Under the pieces are notes generated by a model, which saw only the letters and a list, made by a program, of their open reading frames with translations, did not search any database and was not told the origin of the DNA. The translations under genes and the position numbers were made by a program. From NCBI GenBank assembly GCA_035651815.1, contig DASRFB010000133.1, positions 61,156 to 125,155 on the forward strand: a stretch of 64,000 nt of DNA, given 5' to 3'. The stretch comes from VBDM01 sp035651815. GTDB lineage: Bacteria; Pseudomonadota; Gammaproteobacteria; Burkholderiales; SG8-39. Positions 35,484 to 44,061 of the stretch are shown here, one piece after another. Numbering within the stretch: position 1 is the first letter of the stretch; every line of letters starts with the position of its first letter.

Positions 35484-36050
35484 TGCTCGTGCCTGTGGGC
35501 CGCCGGAGCCGTGTGTGCGGGCGCTCGCTCCGGGTCTCGCTCGCGGGGAGGTGGAGCGCGCCGAATTGTCTCATGGATCAATGTGGGCGCGATTGATCGT
35601 CCCGCTCGTTCGACAGTCGCTCGCTCGCCCGCAAACACGGCTCCGGCTGCCTCCCGCGTTTCGCGCCGGCAACGCATCGCCGAGCTCGTTACCGCGGACG
35701 TCGGAGGACGCCGGCAGCGTGCAAACGCCAATGCGGTGCGCGCAGTGCGCCGAGCACAAAAAAACCTCTACCCCGCGTCCGACCGCCGCGCGTTCGATGC
35801 GATGGTGTCCGCGCCATGCGCGCGTCGCGGACGCGATCCGCGCTGGCGCGTCGGTCGCCCCTGTGGCCATGCAGGACGCAGCCGGCGGCGGTGTTTGGGC
35901 GGGCAAAGGAGCGACTGTCGAGCGAGCGGGACGATCACCCGCCCCCACCTTGATTCATGAGATCAGTCGGGGCGCACCTCCGCCCCGCGAGCGAGACCCG
36001 GAGCGACGGCGCGCCCAAACGCCGTCGCCGGCGGGCCACGGCCACGACCG
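35484..36050. repeat. Long imperfect inverted repeat (MITE-like element candidate)
   Basis: Two arms of about 170 bp (about 35484-35655 and 35875-36050) are imperfect inverted copies around a spacer of about 220 bp. The best blocks are a perfect 23-bp match between 35526-35548 and 35983-36005, and a 29-bp match with one difference between 35594-35622 and 35909-35937. No transposase or credible ORF lies inside, and the reading frames crossing it are repeat-derived. It fills most of the 712-bp gap between the acyl-CoA dehydrogenase and the amidohydrolase genes. A non-autonomous mobile element or a large structured RNA are both possible. Confidence 0.7.
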
Positions 36051-36137
36051 CTGCGAGGTCGCCACGAGCGATCTTCCGGGAACGTCGCAAGACGGCGACG
36101 CGCGCTGAACGGACCAAGGCACGAGGACGCGGGGACA

Positions 36138-36944
36138 ATGACACTCGATTACGGAATCGTCGACGTCTGGACGCAATTCATCTCGCCGAACGTTCCCGGC
36201 GCGAATCCGGCGGGTGAGAACGTTTTTCGGAACTACGGGATGCTGGACATGTACTACAACGGCACCGACGTCGATCGGATGATCGAGGTCATGGACCGCG
36301 CCGGCATCGAGGTCGCGCTCATGGCCGGCGACAACGAGTCGGTCGCGCGGGTCGCCGCGAAGCATCCCGGTCGGATCATCGGCGAGTACCACGCCGACCC
36401 GACCGACATCATGAAGGCGGTGCGCGAGCTCGAGCACTACGTGAAGGAGCACGGCTTCAAGTCGCTCCGCATCGAGCCGTTCATGTGGCGGAAGGTGCCG
36501 ACGGACCGCATCTACTACCCGCTCTACGCGAAGTGCTGCGAGCTCGACGTCACGTTCCAGACCCAGGTCGGGCACACCGGACCGCTCTATCCCTCGGAGA
36601 CCGGGCGGCCGCTCTACATCGACGAGGTGGCGCTCGACTTCCCGGAGCTCCGCATCGTGTGCGGGCACATCGGGTGGCCGTGGACCGAGGAGATGATCGC
36701 GGTCGCGTGGAAGCACCGGAACGTCTTCATCGACACCTCCGCCCACCTCCCGAAGCACTTCCCGGAGCGCTTCGTGTACTGGATGAAGCGGAACCTGCAG
36801 GACAAGGTGATGTACGCGTCGGACTATCCGCTCGTTCCGTTCGAGCGCATCCTCGGACAGGTCGACGAGCACCTGCAGCTGACGCCGGAGATCAAGCGCA
36901 AGTACCTGCGAGACAACGCGCGGCGAGCGTTCAAGCTCGACTGA
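36138..36944 (+). CDS. Amidohydrolase-2 family protein lacking the HxH metal motif
   Basis: 268 residues with the TIM-barrel pattern of the amidohydrolase-2 (ACMSD-like) family: QVGHTGPLYPSETGRP, IVCGHIGWPWTEEM and VMYASDYPLVPFERI, giving the later His, His and Asp positions. At the N terminus, where the family normally has D-x-H-x-H, this protein reads IVDVWTQFISPN, so both first-strand metal ligands are missing. It may bind metal differently or catalyse a metal-light hydrolysis/decarboxylation. It is 35 bp upstream of a crotonase gene, probably in one transcript. Confidence 0.82.
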   Translation: MTLDYGIVDVWTQFISPNVPGANPAGENVFRNYGMLDMYYNGTDVDRMIEVMDRAGIEVALMAGDNESVARVAAKHPGRIIGEYHADPTDIMKAVRELEHYVKEHGFKSLRIEPFMWRKVPTDRIYYPLYAKCCELDVTFQTQVGHTGPLYPSETGRPLYIDEVALDFPELRIVCGHIGWPWTEEMIAVAWKHRNVFIDTSAHLPKHFPERFVYWMKRNLQDKVMYASDYPLVPFERILGQVDEHLQLTPEIKRKYLRDNARRAFKLD

Positions 36945-36979
36945 AGACCGCGCGACATTCCATCGAAAGGACCGACTGC

Positions 36980-37777
36980 ATGGCCGACGTGGAGTTCCAG
37001 CTCGAGAACGGCGTCCTCTGGATCCGGCTCAACCGGCCGGAGCAGATGAACGCGATGACGGCGGCGATGCGCGACGAGATCATCGAGCGGCTGTCGTCGG
37101 CTCGCGCGGACGCGGCGACGCGCGCGGTCGTGCTGACGGGGACCGGCAAGGGGTTCTGCACCGGCGCGGATCTCTCGCGTCCCGCCGGCGCTCCCGCGCC
37201 GACGGAGCCGCCGCCCATCGGGGCGACCCGCGAGGTCATGCGGACCGGGTCGCAGCGGCTCCTGCGCGCGATCTGGGAGATCGAGAAGCCCGTCGTCGCG
37301 GCGGTGAACGGGACCGCGGCAGGCCTCGGAGCGCACCTCGCGTTCGCGAGCGACCTGATCCTGGCCGCCGAAAGCGCGCGCTTCATCGAGGTCTTCGTGC
37401 GGCGCGGCATCGCGATCGACGCGGCGGGCGGATTCCTCGTCCCGCGCGTGATGCCGCTCTGCAAGGCGAAGGAGCTCGTGTTCTTCGGCGACAGCCTGAG
37501 CGCCGGCGAAGCGCTCGCGATGGGGCTCGTGAACCGCGTCGTTCCGGATGGCGAGCTGGAGGCGCTCGCGCGCGAGTGGGCCGATCGCCTCGCGCAGGGG
37601 CCGACGTTCGCGATCGGCGTGTCGAAGCGGCTTCTGAACCGGGGGACGGAAGTCGGGCTCGAGGCGAGCCTGGAGGAGGAGGCGTACGCACAAACGATCG
37701 TCTCGAACTCCGACGACGCCAAGGAGGGACTCGCGTCGTTTCGGGAGAAGCGAAAGCCGGCGTTCCGCGGGCGCTGA
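36980..37777 (+). CDS. Enoyl-CoA hydratase/isomerase family protein
   Basis: 265 residues, full crotonase length. LENGVLWIRLNRPEQMNAMT, GTGKGFCTGADLSRP, VVAAVNGTAAGLGAHLAFAS and the C-terminal EGLASFREKRKPAFRGR are all typical. The stretch FVRRGIAIDAAGGFLVPRVM aligns with the PaaG-type pattern in which Asp rather than the second Glu is present, hinting at an isomerase. The ATG is preceded by a GAAAGGA Shine-Dalgarno. It follows the amidohydrolase gene and probably acts on the same pathway. Confidence 0.92.
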   Translation: MADVEFQLENGVLWIRLNRPEQMNAMTAAMRDEIIERLSSARADAATRAVVLTGTGKGFCTGADLSRPAGAPAPTEPPPIGATREVMRTGSQRLLRAIWEIEKPVVAAVNGTAAGLGAHLAFASDLILAAESARFIEVFVRRGIAIDAAGGFLVPRVMPLCKAKELVFFGDSLSAGEALAMGLVNRVVPDGELEALAREWADRLAQGPTFAIGVSKRLLNRGTEVGLEASLEEEAYAQTIVSNSDDAKEGLASFREKRKPAFRGR

Positions 37778-37807
37778 TCTGATCGCCTTCCGCGCCCGGA
37801 GCGGCGC

Positions 37808-39661
37808 GTGAGCCGGCGTCTCCAGGCGCGCATCGCGCGCGCGGTCGCGGTCGTGCTGGTCGCGCTCGCGATCGGCGTGGCGGCGGGTGGTCTCGAGCGG
37901 CGCACGACGTGGTACCTCGCGAGCGACCAGTTCGCGTTCCTCACGATCGCGAGCGACCTCGCGCGCGGCCACGTCCTGCACCCGACCGAGGAGCTCGAGC
38001 TCATCGCCCCGGTCCCGTGGGGATCGAAGCCGCGCGACGCGCTCTTCCAGACCTACTACTGGTCGGGACGGCGCCTCTACTCGCGCTACCCGCCCGGCTT
38101 CCCCGCGATCCTCGCGGCCGCCGGATGGATCGGCGGGGAGACGGCACAGCATGCCGTCAACCCCGTCCTCTTCCTCGTGCTGCTGGGGGTGGTGGCGTGG
38201 GCGTGCTGGGCGGCGCTGCGGTCGCACGACCGCTCGCTGGCGGCGGGCGCGGCGGTGGCGGCCGTCTGGCTCCTCCTCCTCCTTCCGACCCAGGTCCACC
38301 TGTGGGGCATCACGGTCGTGCGGGATCTGCCCGCGCACCTGCTCGCGCTGTGCGCGATCGTCGCCGCGCTGTACGCGGCGTTCGGCGTCGCGGGCCTCCT
38401 CCTCGGCTTCGCCGCTTCGGTCCGGCCCGACGCCGTGCTGTACGGCGTCTCGCTGGCGACGCTCCTGGCCGTGCAGCGCGCGGGCGCGAGCGCGTACGTT
38501 CGCGCCGCGGTCGGGTTCGCGATCGGCGCGGTGCCGCTCCTCCTCTACAACTACGCCGCGCGCGGAAACCTCTTCGCGTTCACGCAGGCCGGCGAGTTCG
38601 ACCGCTTCCTGTCGTCCGCCGGGTCGCCGTGGATCGTTCTCGCCGAGCTGACGGGGATGCCTTCGGGCGGCGGCTTCCGGGTGGCGCACTTCGCGACGAC
38701 GCTGCCCGGGCTCGTCCGCATGCTGATCGCTTCCTTCTCGTGGAGCGGCCTGCTCGTGGCGGTCGCGCTCGCATGGTCCGTGCGCTCGCGCGCGGTCGTG
38801 GCGGCCGCGTTCGTGCCCTACGTCGCGATCGCGGTGCCGTTCTACGGCTTCTGGTCGCACCCCGACGCGCGCTACCTCGCGGGCGTGGACGTCGCGCTGG
38901 TCGTGCTCGCCGCGACGGGCGCCGCGGTCCTCTGCCGCTACGTCGCAGACCCGCGCACCGGCCTCGGCGTTCGGCTCGCCGTCGCGGCCGCGGCGCTCGC
39001 GGTCGCGTTCGCGGCGGCGTCGGGCGTCGGAGTCGAGCGCGGCTGGCTGGCGGCGACCGACGTCGGGCTCGCGCTCGCCGTCGTCGCGGCCGCGCTCACG
39101 TCGTTCGCCGTGCGGGCCCCGGGCGGCCTGCGCGCGGTCGTGCTCGCTCCCGGCGTCGCGCTCGCGCTCGTCGGCACGTGGCGCATGTGGACGGCCGAGC
39201 ACACCCGCGACCCCTTCCAGCGCGACCAGGTGGAGCGCGCGCGCGAGGTCGTCGAGACGCTCGTTCCGGTCGACGGCATCGTGCTCGTCGGAGAGGGACT
39301 CGGACGCCCCGCCGAGAACATCGCGCACTACACGCACGCGAACGCCTACTACGTGTCCGAGCTCCGGCTCCTCCAGACCGACGTGGTCGAGGCGGCCGCG
39401 CGCGGCGCTCTCGTCGACCGGAGGACGTTCCTCCTCCTCTCGAACGGCGACCCGGTCGGCGAGCGCAGCGTCCGGAACCGCGGGCAGCTGAAGCTCGTCG
39501 AGAGCCGCGACGGCGCTTCGCTCTACGATTGGTTCGTCGATCCCCGAAGCGCGCGCGCCGGCGCCGCGATCTACGAGGTGCAGCCGTCCGATTCGGCGCT
39601 CGCGGCGGTGCGGGAGCGCGTGCGCCTGCCCGAGCCAGACCCGGCCGCCGGCCGGCGCTGA
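37808..39661 (+). CDS. Polytopic membrane protein, GT-C/GT39-like
   Basis: 617 residues from a GTG start. An N-terminal helix is followed by a periplasmic segment with WYLASDQFAFLTIASDLARG, which resembles the acidic first-loop motif of GT-C glycosyltransferases. Nine or more hydrophobic helices follow, then a soluble C-terminal domain of about 150 residues (PVDGIVLVGEGLGRPAENIA). Such proteins transfer sugars from polyprenyl-phosphate donors to lipids or proteins. The GT-C assignment is tentative because no strict motif exists. It ends at the convergent boundary that carries the second double-hairpin element. Confidence 0.6.
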   Translation: MSRRLQARIARAVAVVLVALAIGVAAGGLERRTTWYLASDQFAFLTIASDLARGHVLHPTEELELIAPVPWGSKPRDALFQTYYWSGRRLYSRYPPGFPAILAAAGWIGGETAQHAVNPVLFLVLLGVVAWACWAALRSHDRSLAAGAAVAAVWLLLLLPTQVHLWGITVVRDLPAHLLALCAIVAALYAAFGVAGLLLGFAASVRPDAVLYGVSLATLLAVQRAGASAYVRAAVGFAIGAVPLLLYNYAARGNLFAFTQAGEFDRFLSSAGSPWIVLAELTGMPSGGGFRVAHFATTLPGLVRMLIASFSWSGLLVAVALAWSVRSRAVVAAAFVPYVAIAVPFYGFWSHPDARYLAGVDVALVVLAATGAAVLCRYVADPRTGLGVRLAVAAAALAVAFAAASGVGVERGWLAATDVGLALAVVAAALTSFAVRAPGGLRAVVLAPGVALALVGTWRMWTAEHTRDPFQRDQVERAREVVETLVPVDGIVLVGEGLGRPAENIAHYTHANAYYVSELRLLQTDVVEAAARGALVDRRTFLLLSNGDPVGERSVRNRGQLKLVESRDGASLYDWFVDPRSARAGAAIYEVQPSDSALAAVRERVRLPEPDPAAGRR

Positions 39662-39739
39662 AGCGCCTCGCCGCCGCGGATCGCCCTGCGGACTACGACC
39701 ACTCGAGATGCGAGCGAAGCGAGCCCGCAGGGAGTGTGG

Positions 39740-39784
39740 CCCCGTTCGGCTTTGCCGAACGGGGCGAGGCGAGCGTTCCCCTCG
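39740..39784. repeat. Double-hairpin intergenic element, copy 2
   Basis: Hairpin A is a perfect 11-bp stem, CCCCGTTCGGC (39740-39750) and GCCGAACGGGG (39754-39764), with a TTT loop. Hairpin B has arms CGAGGCGA (39765-39772) and TCCCCTCG (39777-39784), with one mismatch and a GCGT loop. It lies 11 bp past the stop of the minus-strand redoxin gene, in a convergent space, the same placement as copy 1 at 18599-18643. Confidence 0.75.
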
Positions 39785-39794
39785 TTGGACAACC

Positions 39795-40439
39795 CTAGTA
39801 CTTGACGGAGCACCCGTACGGCGGAGCGCTCGCGACCGTGACCGGCTTGCCGGAGCGCGTCTCCGCGACGGCTGCGGTCACGAGGTTCTTCGCGGTCTTC
39901 ACGTCGGCGACGTTCGTCGACGGCGTGTCGTCGATCGCGCCCGCGTACACGACGGTGCCGCGGCCGTCGACCACGAACATGTGCGGCGTCGTCTTCGCAC
40001 CGTACGCCTTCCCGACCTTGCCGTCGGGATCGAGCAGCACGGCCGCCGGCGCGGCGCCCTTGTCCGCCACGAGCTTCTTCCACGTCTCGGGCGGGTAGTT
40101 GCCCTGCTTGCCGGGCGCCGACGAGTTGATCGACAGCCACACGACGCCCTCCGATGCAGCGCTCTTCTGGAGCTGCTGCATGTTCCCGCTGTCGTAGTGC
40201 TTCCGGACGAACGGGCACTCGTAGTTCACCCACTCGAGCACGACGACCTTTCCGGCGTAGTCGGCGAGCGCGTGCGGCTTGCCGTCGATGTCGGTGAGCG
40301 AGAACGCCGGCGCCGGCGAGCCGACGACGGCTTCGGCCGCCGCCCGCGACGGCGCGGCGACGACGAGCGCCGACAGCGCGACGAGAGCGAGCGCGGGGGT
40401 GGCGATCGCGCGACGCGCGACGGCCGCTGTGCTGTTCAT
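39795..40439 (-). CDS. Periplasmic redoxin (AhpC/TSA-TlpA-like)
   Basis: 214 residues with a signal peptide (residues 1 to about 36) and a thioredoxin-like fold: VGSPAPAFSLTDIDGKPHAL, then VVVLEWVNYECPFVRKHY with the active cysteine at residue 75. TPHMFVVDGRGTVVYAGAID provides the cis-proline region. A second cysteine lies at residue 210 in YGCSVKY. It is a peroxiredoxin-like or thiol-relay protein of the periplasm. The DsbD-like reductase gene ends 31 bp upstream on the same strand and is its probable electron donor. Shine-Dalgarno: AGGAGAT. Confidence 0.85.
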   Translation of the reverse strand: MNSTAAVARRAIATPALALVALSALVVAAPSRAAAEAVVGSPAPAFSLTDIDGKPHALADYAGKVVVLEWVNYECPFVRKHYDSGNMQQLQKSAASEGVVWLSINSSAPGKQGNYPPETWKKLVADKGAAPAAVLLDPDGKVGKAYGAKTTPHMFVVDGRGTVVYAGAIDDTPSTNVADVKTAKNLVTAAVAETRSGKPVTVASAPPYGCSVKY

Positions 40440-40469
40440 CGTCCGATCTCCTATTCGTTCGGGGGGAGG

Positions 40470-42785
40470 TCAGGGCACGCGCGAGCGCGGCCCGGACGCG
40501 GTTGCGGCGCTCGCGAGCCCTTCTCCGGCGAGGGGCAGCCTCCCGAGCGCCTCGATCACGAGCCGGGGAGTGAGGAGGCTCGGCAGGATCTCGGGCGGCG
40601 CGTCGCCGTCGCCGCTCGGAAAGAGCACGTAGAGCGGCACGCCGGCTTTGCCGAAGCCCTCGAGCGCGCGTGCGATGTCGGGATCGCGGCTCGTCCAGTC
40701 GGCGCGGAGGAGCGCGACGCCGCGCGCGACGAACGCGCGCCGGACGTCCGCGGCGGCGAGCGCGACCCGCTCGTTCACCTGGCACGTGAGGCACCAGGCC
40801 GCCGTGAAGTCGACGAAGACGGGCCGGCCGGCCGCGCGGAGCGACTCGAGGCGCGCCGCGGAGAACGGCTGCCAATCGCCGTGGGAACCGGCGGAGAGCG
40901 CGTCGCCGTCGTCGCCGGGTGCGCCGGCGCGGTCGGGCGCCGGCACCGCCACCGCGACCGCGAGCCCGAGAGCCGCGAGCGCGACCGCCGCACCGCGCGC
41001 GGCGCGCGACGCCGGCCTCGCGGCGCCGCCGGCGCGGCCGACGAGCCAGAGCGCCATCCCGACGAGCAGGATTCCCGAGAGGAGTGCCAGGATCGCCGTC
41101 GTCGGGCCCTGCTCGGCGCGGACCCACACGAGCCAGATCACGGTCGCGAGGAGCGGAAAGGCGAGCGCCTGCTTGATCGACTCCATCCACGGGCCCGGTC
41201 GTGGCAGTCGGGCCACGGCCCCCGGAGCGAACGCCAGCGCGACGTAGGGAGCGGCCATGCCGACGGCGAGCGCGGTGAAGACCGCGAGCGCGGCGACCGG
41301 CGGGAGGACGAGCGCGGCGCCGAGCGCTGTGCCCATGAACGGCGCGGTGCACGGCGTGGCGAGCACGGTCGCGAGGACGCCGGTCGAGAACGATCCCGCG
41401 AGGCCCGTGCCCCCGGCGAAGCGGCCGGCCCAGCCGGTCGCCGCGACGCCGACGTCGACGATGCCGAGCAGCGACAGCGCGAGCGCGAAGAGGAGGAGAG
41501 CCATGAACGCGACGAAGGCGGGCGACTGAAGCTGGAAGCCCCACCCGATCTCACCGCCCGCGGCGCGCAGCGCGAGCAGCGCTCCAGCGAGGATCCAGAA
41601 CGAGAGCACGATCCCCGCCGCGTAGGCGACGCCGTGCCGGCGGAGCCGCCGCGCGTCGCCGCCGGCCTGGCGCGCGAAGTCCAGCACCTTGAGCGACAGG
41701 ACGGGAAAGACGCACGGCATGAGGTTCAGGAGAAGGCCGCCAGCGAATGCGAGCGCGATCGCGGCGGCGAACGACGCGCCGTCGGCGGAGAGCGCGACAT
41801 CGGGGCGCGCTCCGGCCGCGCTGCCGATCGCGTCCGGCGCGGGCGCGCTCGCGAGCGCGAGCGGAGCGTCGACCGCGAGCGCGTGCCCCGCTCCCGCGGA
41901 CGACTCGACGAGCACCCCGTCGAGGCGCGCGGGAAGCGGCTGCGGCTGCGGCGATCGCCGGAGGACGAGCTCGAGCCCGTCGCGGCCGGCGACGACCTCC
42001 TGCGGCGCCGCGTTGTCGATCAGGCCTGGCGTCGCCGGGAAGAAGGCGACCTCGCCGGCGGGTGGCGAATGCGCGCTCGGCGACGCGACCCGCACGCGGA
42101 TCGAGCGGTCGTCCGCGGTCGCCGTGATCGCGCCCGGGGATGCGGCGCGCGGCAGCCGGGCGAGCGCGGCGGCAAACGCGCCGGCGTGCTCTCGATCGGG
42201 CTCGGCGGGGCCGGCGGCGACGGGCACGTCGAGCGCGAGGTCCGCGCGGCCGGGGAGGCAGTCTTCCCGGCAGACGAGCCACTCGACGTCGGCGGCGACG
42301 CGAGCGCTTCCGCCCGGGGGGGCGTCGCTTCCAGGCGTCACGGATGCGGGCAGCAGGACGTCGCCCGAGTAGCCGTAGTCGACGAGCGGGCCGACGGCGA
42401 TCCGTTCGGGAACCGGCCATTGGATCTCGCCGCCCGTCCAGCCGGGCGGCAGCTTCCACCGCACGCGCGGCGCGAGACCGGAGTCGCCGGGGTTCTTCCA
42501 GTAGACGTGCCAGCCCGGCTCGAGGAGGAAGCGGACGCCGAGGCGAAGCGCCCTTGCCGGGGCCGCCGAGCGGTCCTGCGCGACGAGCTCGACGCCCACG
42601 TGCGGTGCCGCGACGCGGCGCGCAGGCGAAGCCGGCGCTGCTGCCGTCGACCCGCCGGCCGCGCCGGGCTCATCCGACGAGGCGGGGGCGCCCGCGAGCG
42701 CGCCACCGGCCAGCGCGAGCGCGACGAGCGCGATTGCGGCGAGCGCGGCCCGGGCGGGGCGTTTCGGCGCGGCGGGCGATTCCAC
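40470..42785 (-). CDS. DsbD/ScsB-like protein-disulfide reductase
   Basis: 771 residues from a GTG start. A signal anchor is followed by an N-terminal DsbD-alpha-like domain with WLVCREDCLPGR (C-x3-C). The membrane domain has paired cysteines in NLMPCVFPVLSLKVL and LATPCTAPFMGTALG, and the C-terminal thioredoxin-like domain has AAWCLTCQVNERVALA (C-x2-C). All three redox pairs of DsbD are therefore present. It carries electrons from cytoplasmic thioredoxin across the inner membrane to periplasmic thiols, here probably the redoxin encoded just downstream. Confidence 0.93.
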   Translation of the reverse strand: MESPAAPKRPARAALAAIALVALALAGGALAGAPASSDEPGAAGGSTAAAPASPARRVAAPHVGVELVAQDRSAAPARALRLGVRFLLEPGWHVYWKNPGDSGLAPRVRWKLPPGWTGGEIQWPVPERIAVGPLVDYGYSGDVLLPASVTPGSDAPPGGSARVAADVEWLVCREDCLPGRADLALDVPVAAGPAEPDREHAGAFAAALARLPRAASPGAITATADDRSIRVRVASPSAHSPPAGEVAFFPATPGLIDNAAPQEVVAGRDGLELVLRRSPQPQPLPARLDGVLVESSAGAGHALAVDAPLALASAPAPDAIGSAAGARPDVALSADGASFAAAIALAFAGGLLLNLMPCVFPVLSLKVLDFARQAGGDARRLRRHGVAYAAGIVLSFWILAGALLALRAAGGEIGWGFQLQSPAFVAFMALLLFALALSLLGIVDVGVAATGWAGRFAGGTGLAGSFSTGVLATVLATPCTAPFMGTALGAALVLPPVAALAVFTALAVGMAAPYVALAFAPGAVARLPRPGPWMESIKQALAFPLLATVIWLVWVRAEQGPTTAILALLSGILLVGMALWLVGRAGGAARPASRAARGAAVALAALGLAVAVAVPAPDRAGAPGDDGDALSAGSHGDWQPFSAARLESLRAAGRPVFVDFTAAWCLTCQVNERVALAAADVRRAFVARGVALLRADWTSRDPDIARALEGFGKAGVPLYVLFPSGDGDAPPEILPSLLTPRLVIEALGRLPLAGEGLASAATASGPRSRVP

Positions 42786-42855
42786 GTCGGCTCATGCTAC
42801 CGGCGATTTCGCGCGCCCGCCAAGTCGCGACGGGGCGAGGTTCGCGCGGATCGGC

Positions 42856-44061
42856 TCAGCGGCGGCGGGCGCGCGCCCGCTGCTCGGCGAGGGCCTGCGC
42901 CGGCGTGACGATGAGCGACGAGCGCGCCTCCTCCTGCGCCTTCTCGGCGCGGGCTTCGAGGGCGAAGCGCGCGCTCAGCTGCGCCAGGTGCGCGAGCGCC
43001 GGAACCTCGGCCAGCGGCCGACCCGCGTCGGTCGCGATGGCGGCCGCCAGCAGGGCACGCGCGCGCCGGACGTCGCCGCGCTTCGCGTCCAGGTAGGCGG
43101 TCTCCTCGAAGCGGCGCGCGAGCAGCCGGCGTCGCTCCGGCGCCGCGAGCGCGTCGGCAAGGCCGTGCTCGAGCGCTTCGCGCGCGCGCTCCTCCTGCTG
43201 CGCCGGGCTCACGACCACGAGCGACGTGCGAGCGGCGTCCACCGCCTCGACGACCGGCGTGAGCCATTCCGCTGGCAGGAGCCAGCCGCTCCCCGCGCCG
43301 CGCGCGCGGAGCGCCTCCGCCGATGCGCGCAGCGCATCGGCGTCCGCTGCGACCGCCGCCCGGTCGAGCAGCGAGTCGACCGGCGCGGGGATGTCTCCCG
43401 GAGCGCGCTCGGGCGCGATCACGCGGCGCGCGCGCGTGACGTCGGCGAAGCGCTCCTGATCGGACTTCTCGTGCGCCTCGGCGAGGAGCGCGTCGACGTG
43501 CCGCCAGGGCGCCTCCACGAGCGCGATCTTCGAGCGCGAAGCGAGGTCGCGGTGCGCCTGGCGGAGGGCCTTCCGGGTCGTCTCGCCGGCGTGGAACTCG
43601 AGGATGCCCGCGACGTCGTTCACGACCGCCGAGAGGCTGGCGACGCCGTCGCCCGCGCGCCGCGCCATCCACAGGAGGCGCGTGCCGGTCGGGTCGATCT
43701 CGCTGAGCCACGCCTCGGGCTCGTCGTCCGCGGGCCCGAGAAGGTGGCGCGCGCTCGGGGGTGGAGCGGCGCTCGGCGGCGACCAGAGGCCGCGCTGCTC
43801 GAGCCGGTAGAGCGCCCGTCGGATTTCTGTTTTGACGGCCTTGCTCTCGGTGCGCGGCGCGAGCGCCTGAAGGCGAGCGCCGGCGTCGGCGCCGCCGGCG
43901 GCGCCGAGCCACGCGACCGCCGCGGCCTCGACGTCGGGCTCGCGGCCCCACGAGCGCTCGAGCGCGTCGAGCGCGGACGCGGGATCGTCGACCGCGGTGC
44001 CGCGCTCGGCGAGGCGTGCCCGGACGCGGTCTGCCGTCGCGAGCGCTTCGCGCCGGCTCAC
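42856..44061 (-). CDS. Hypothetical Ala/Arg/Glu-rich helical protein
   Basis: 401 residues from a GTG that overlaps the upstream M23 peptidase stop (GTGA at 44058-44061). The sequence is helical and charged, with no recognised domain. Parts such as RAREALEHGLADALAAPERR and RRARALLAAAIATDAGRPLA could form TPR- or HEAT-like hairpins. There is no signal peptide. Translation is coupled to the peptidase, so a role with it is likely, but no function can be assigned. The long C-terminal helix contains AQEEARSSLIVTPAQALAEQ. Confidence 0.7.
   Translation of the reverse strand: MSRREALATADRVRARLAERGTAVDDPASALDALERSWGREPDVEAAAVAWLGAAGGADAGARLQALAPRTESKAVKTEIRRALYRLEQRGLWSPPSAAPPPSARHLLGPADDEPEAWLSEIDPTGTRLLWMARRAGDGVASLSAVVNDVAGILEFHAGETTRKALRQAHRDLASRSKIALVEAPWRHVDALLAEAHEKSDQERFADVTRARRVIAPERAPGDIPAPVDSLLDRAAVAADADALRASAEALRARGAGSGWLLPAEWLTPVVEAVDAARTSLVVVSPAQQEERAREALEHGLADALAAPERRRLLARRFEETAYLDAKRGDVRRARALLAAAIATDAGRPLAEVPALAHLAQLSARFALEARAEKAQEEARSSLIVTPAQALAEQRARARRR

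Noticed and set aside
35511..35960. Open frames of 120-150 codons inside the 35.5-36.0 kb gap
   Set aside because: Their two ends read the same peptide from opposite arms of the inverted repeat, which shows they derive from the repeat, not from a gene.
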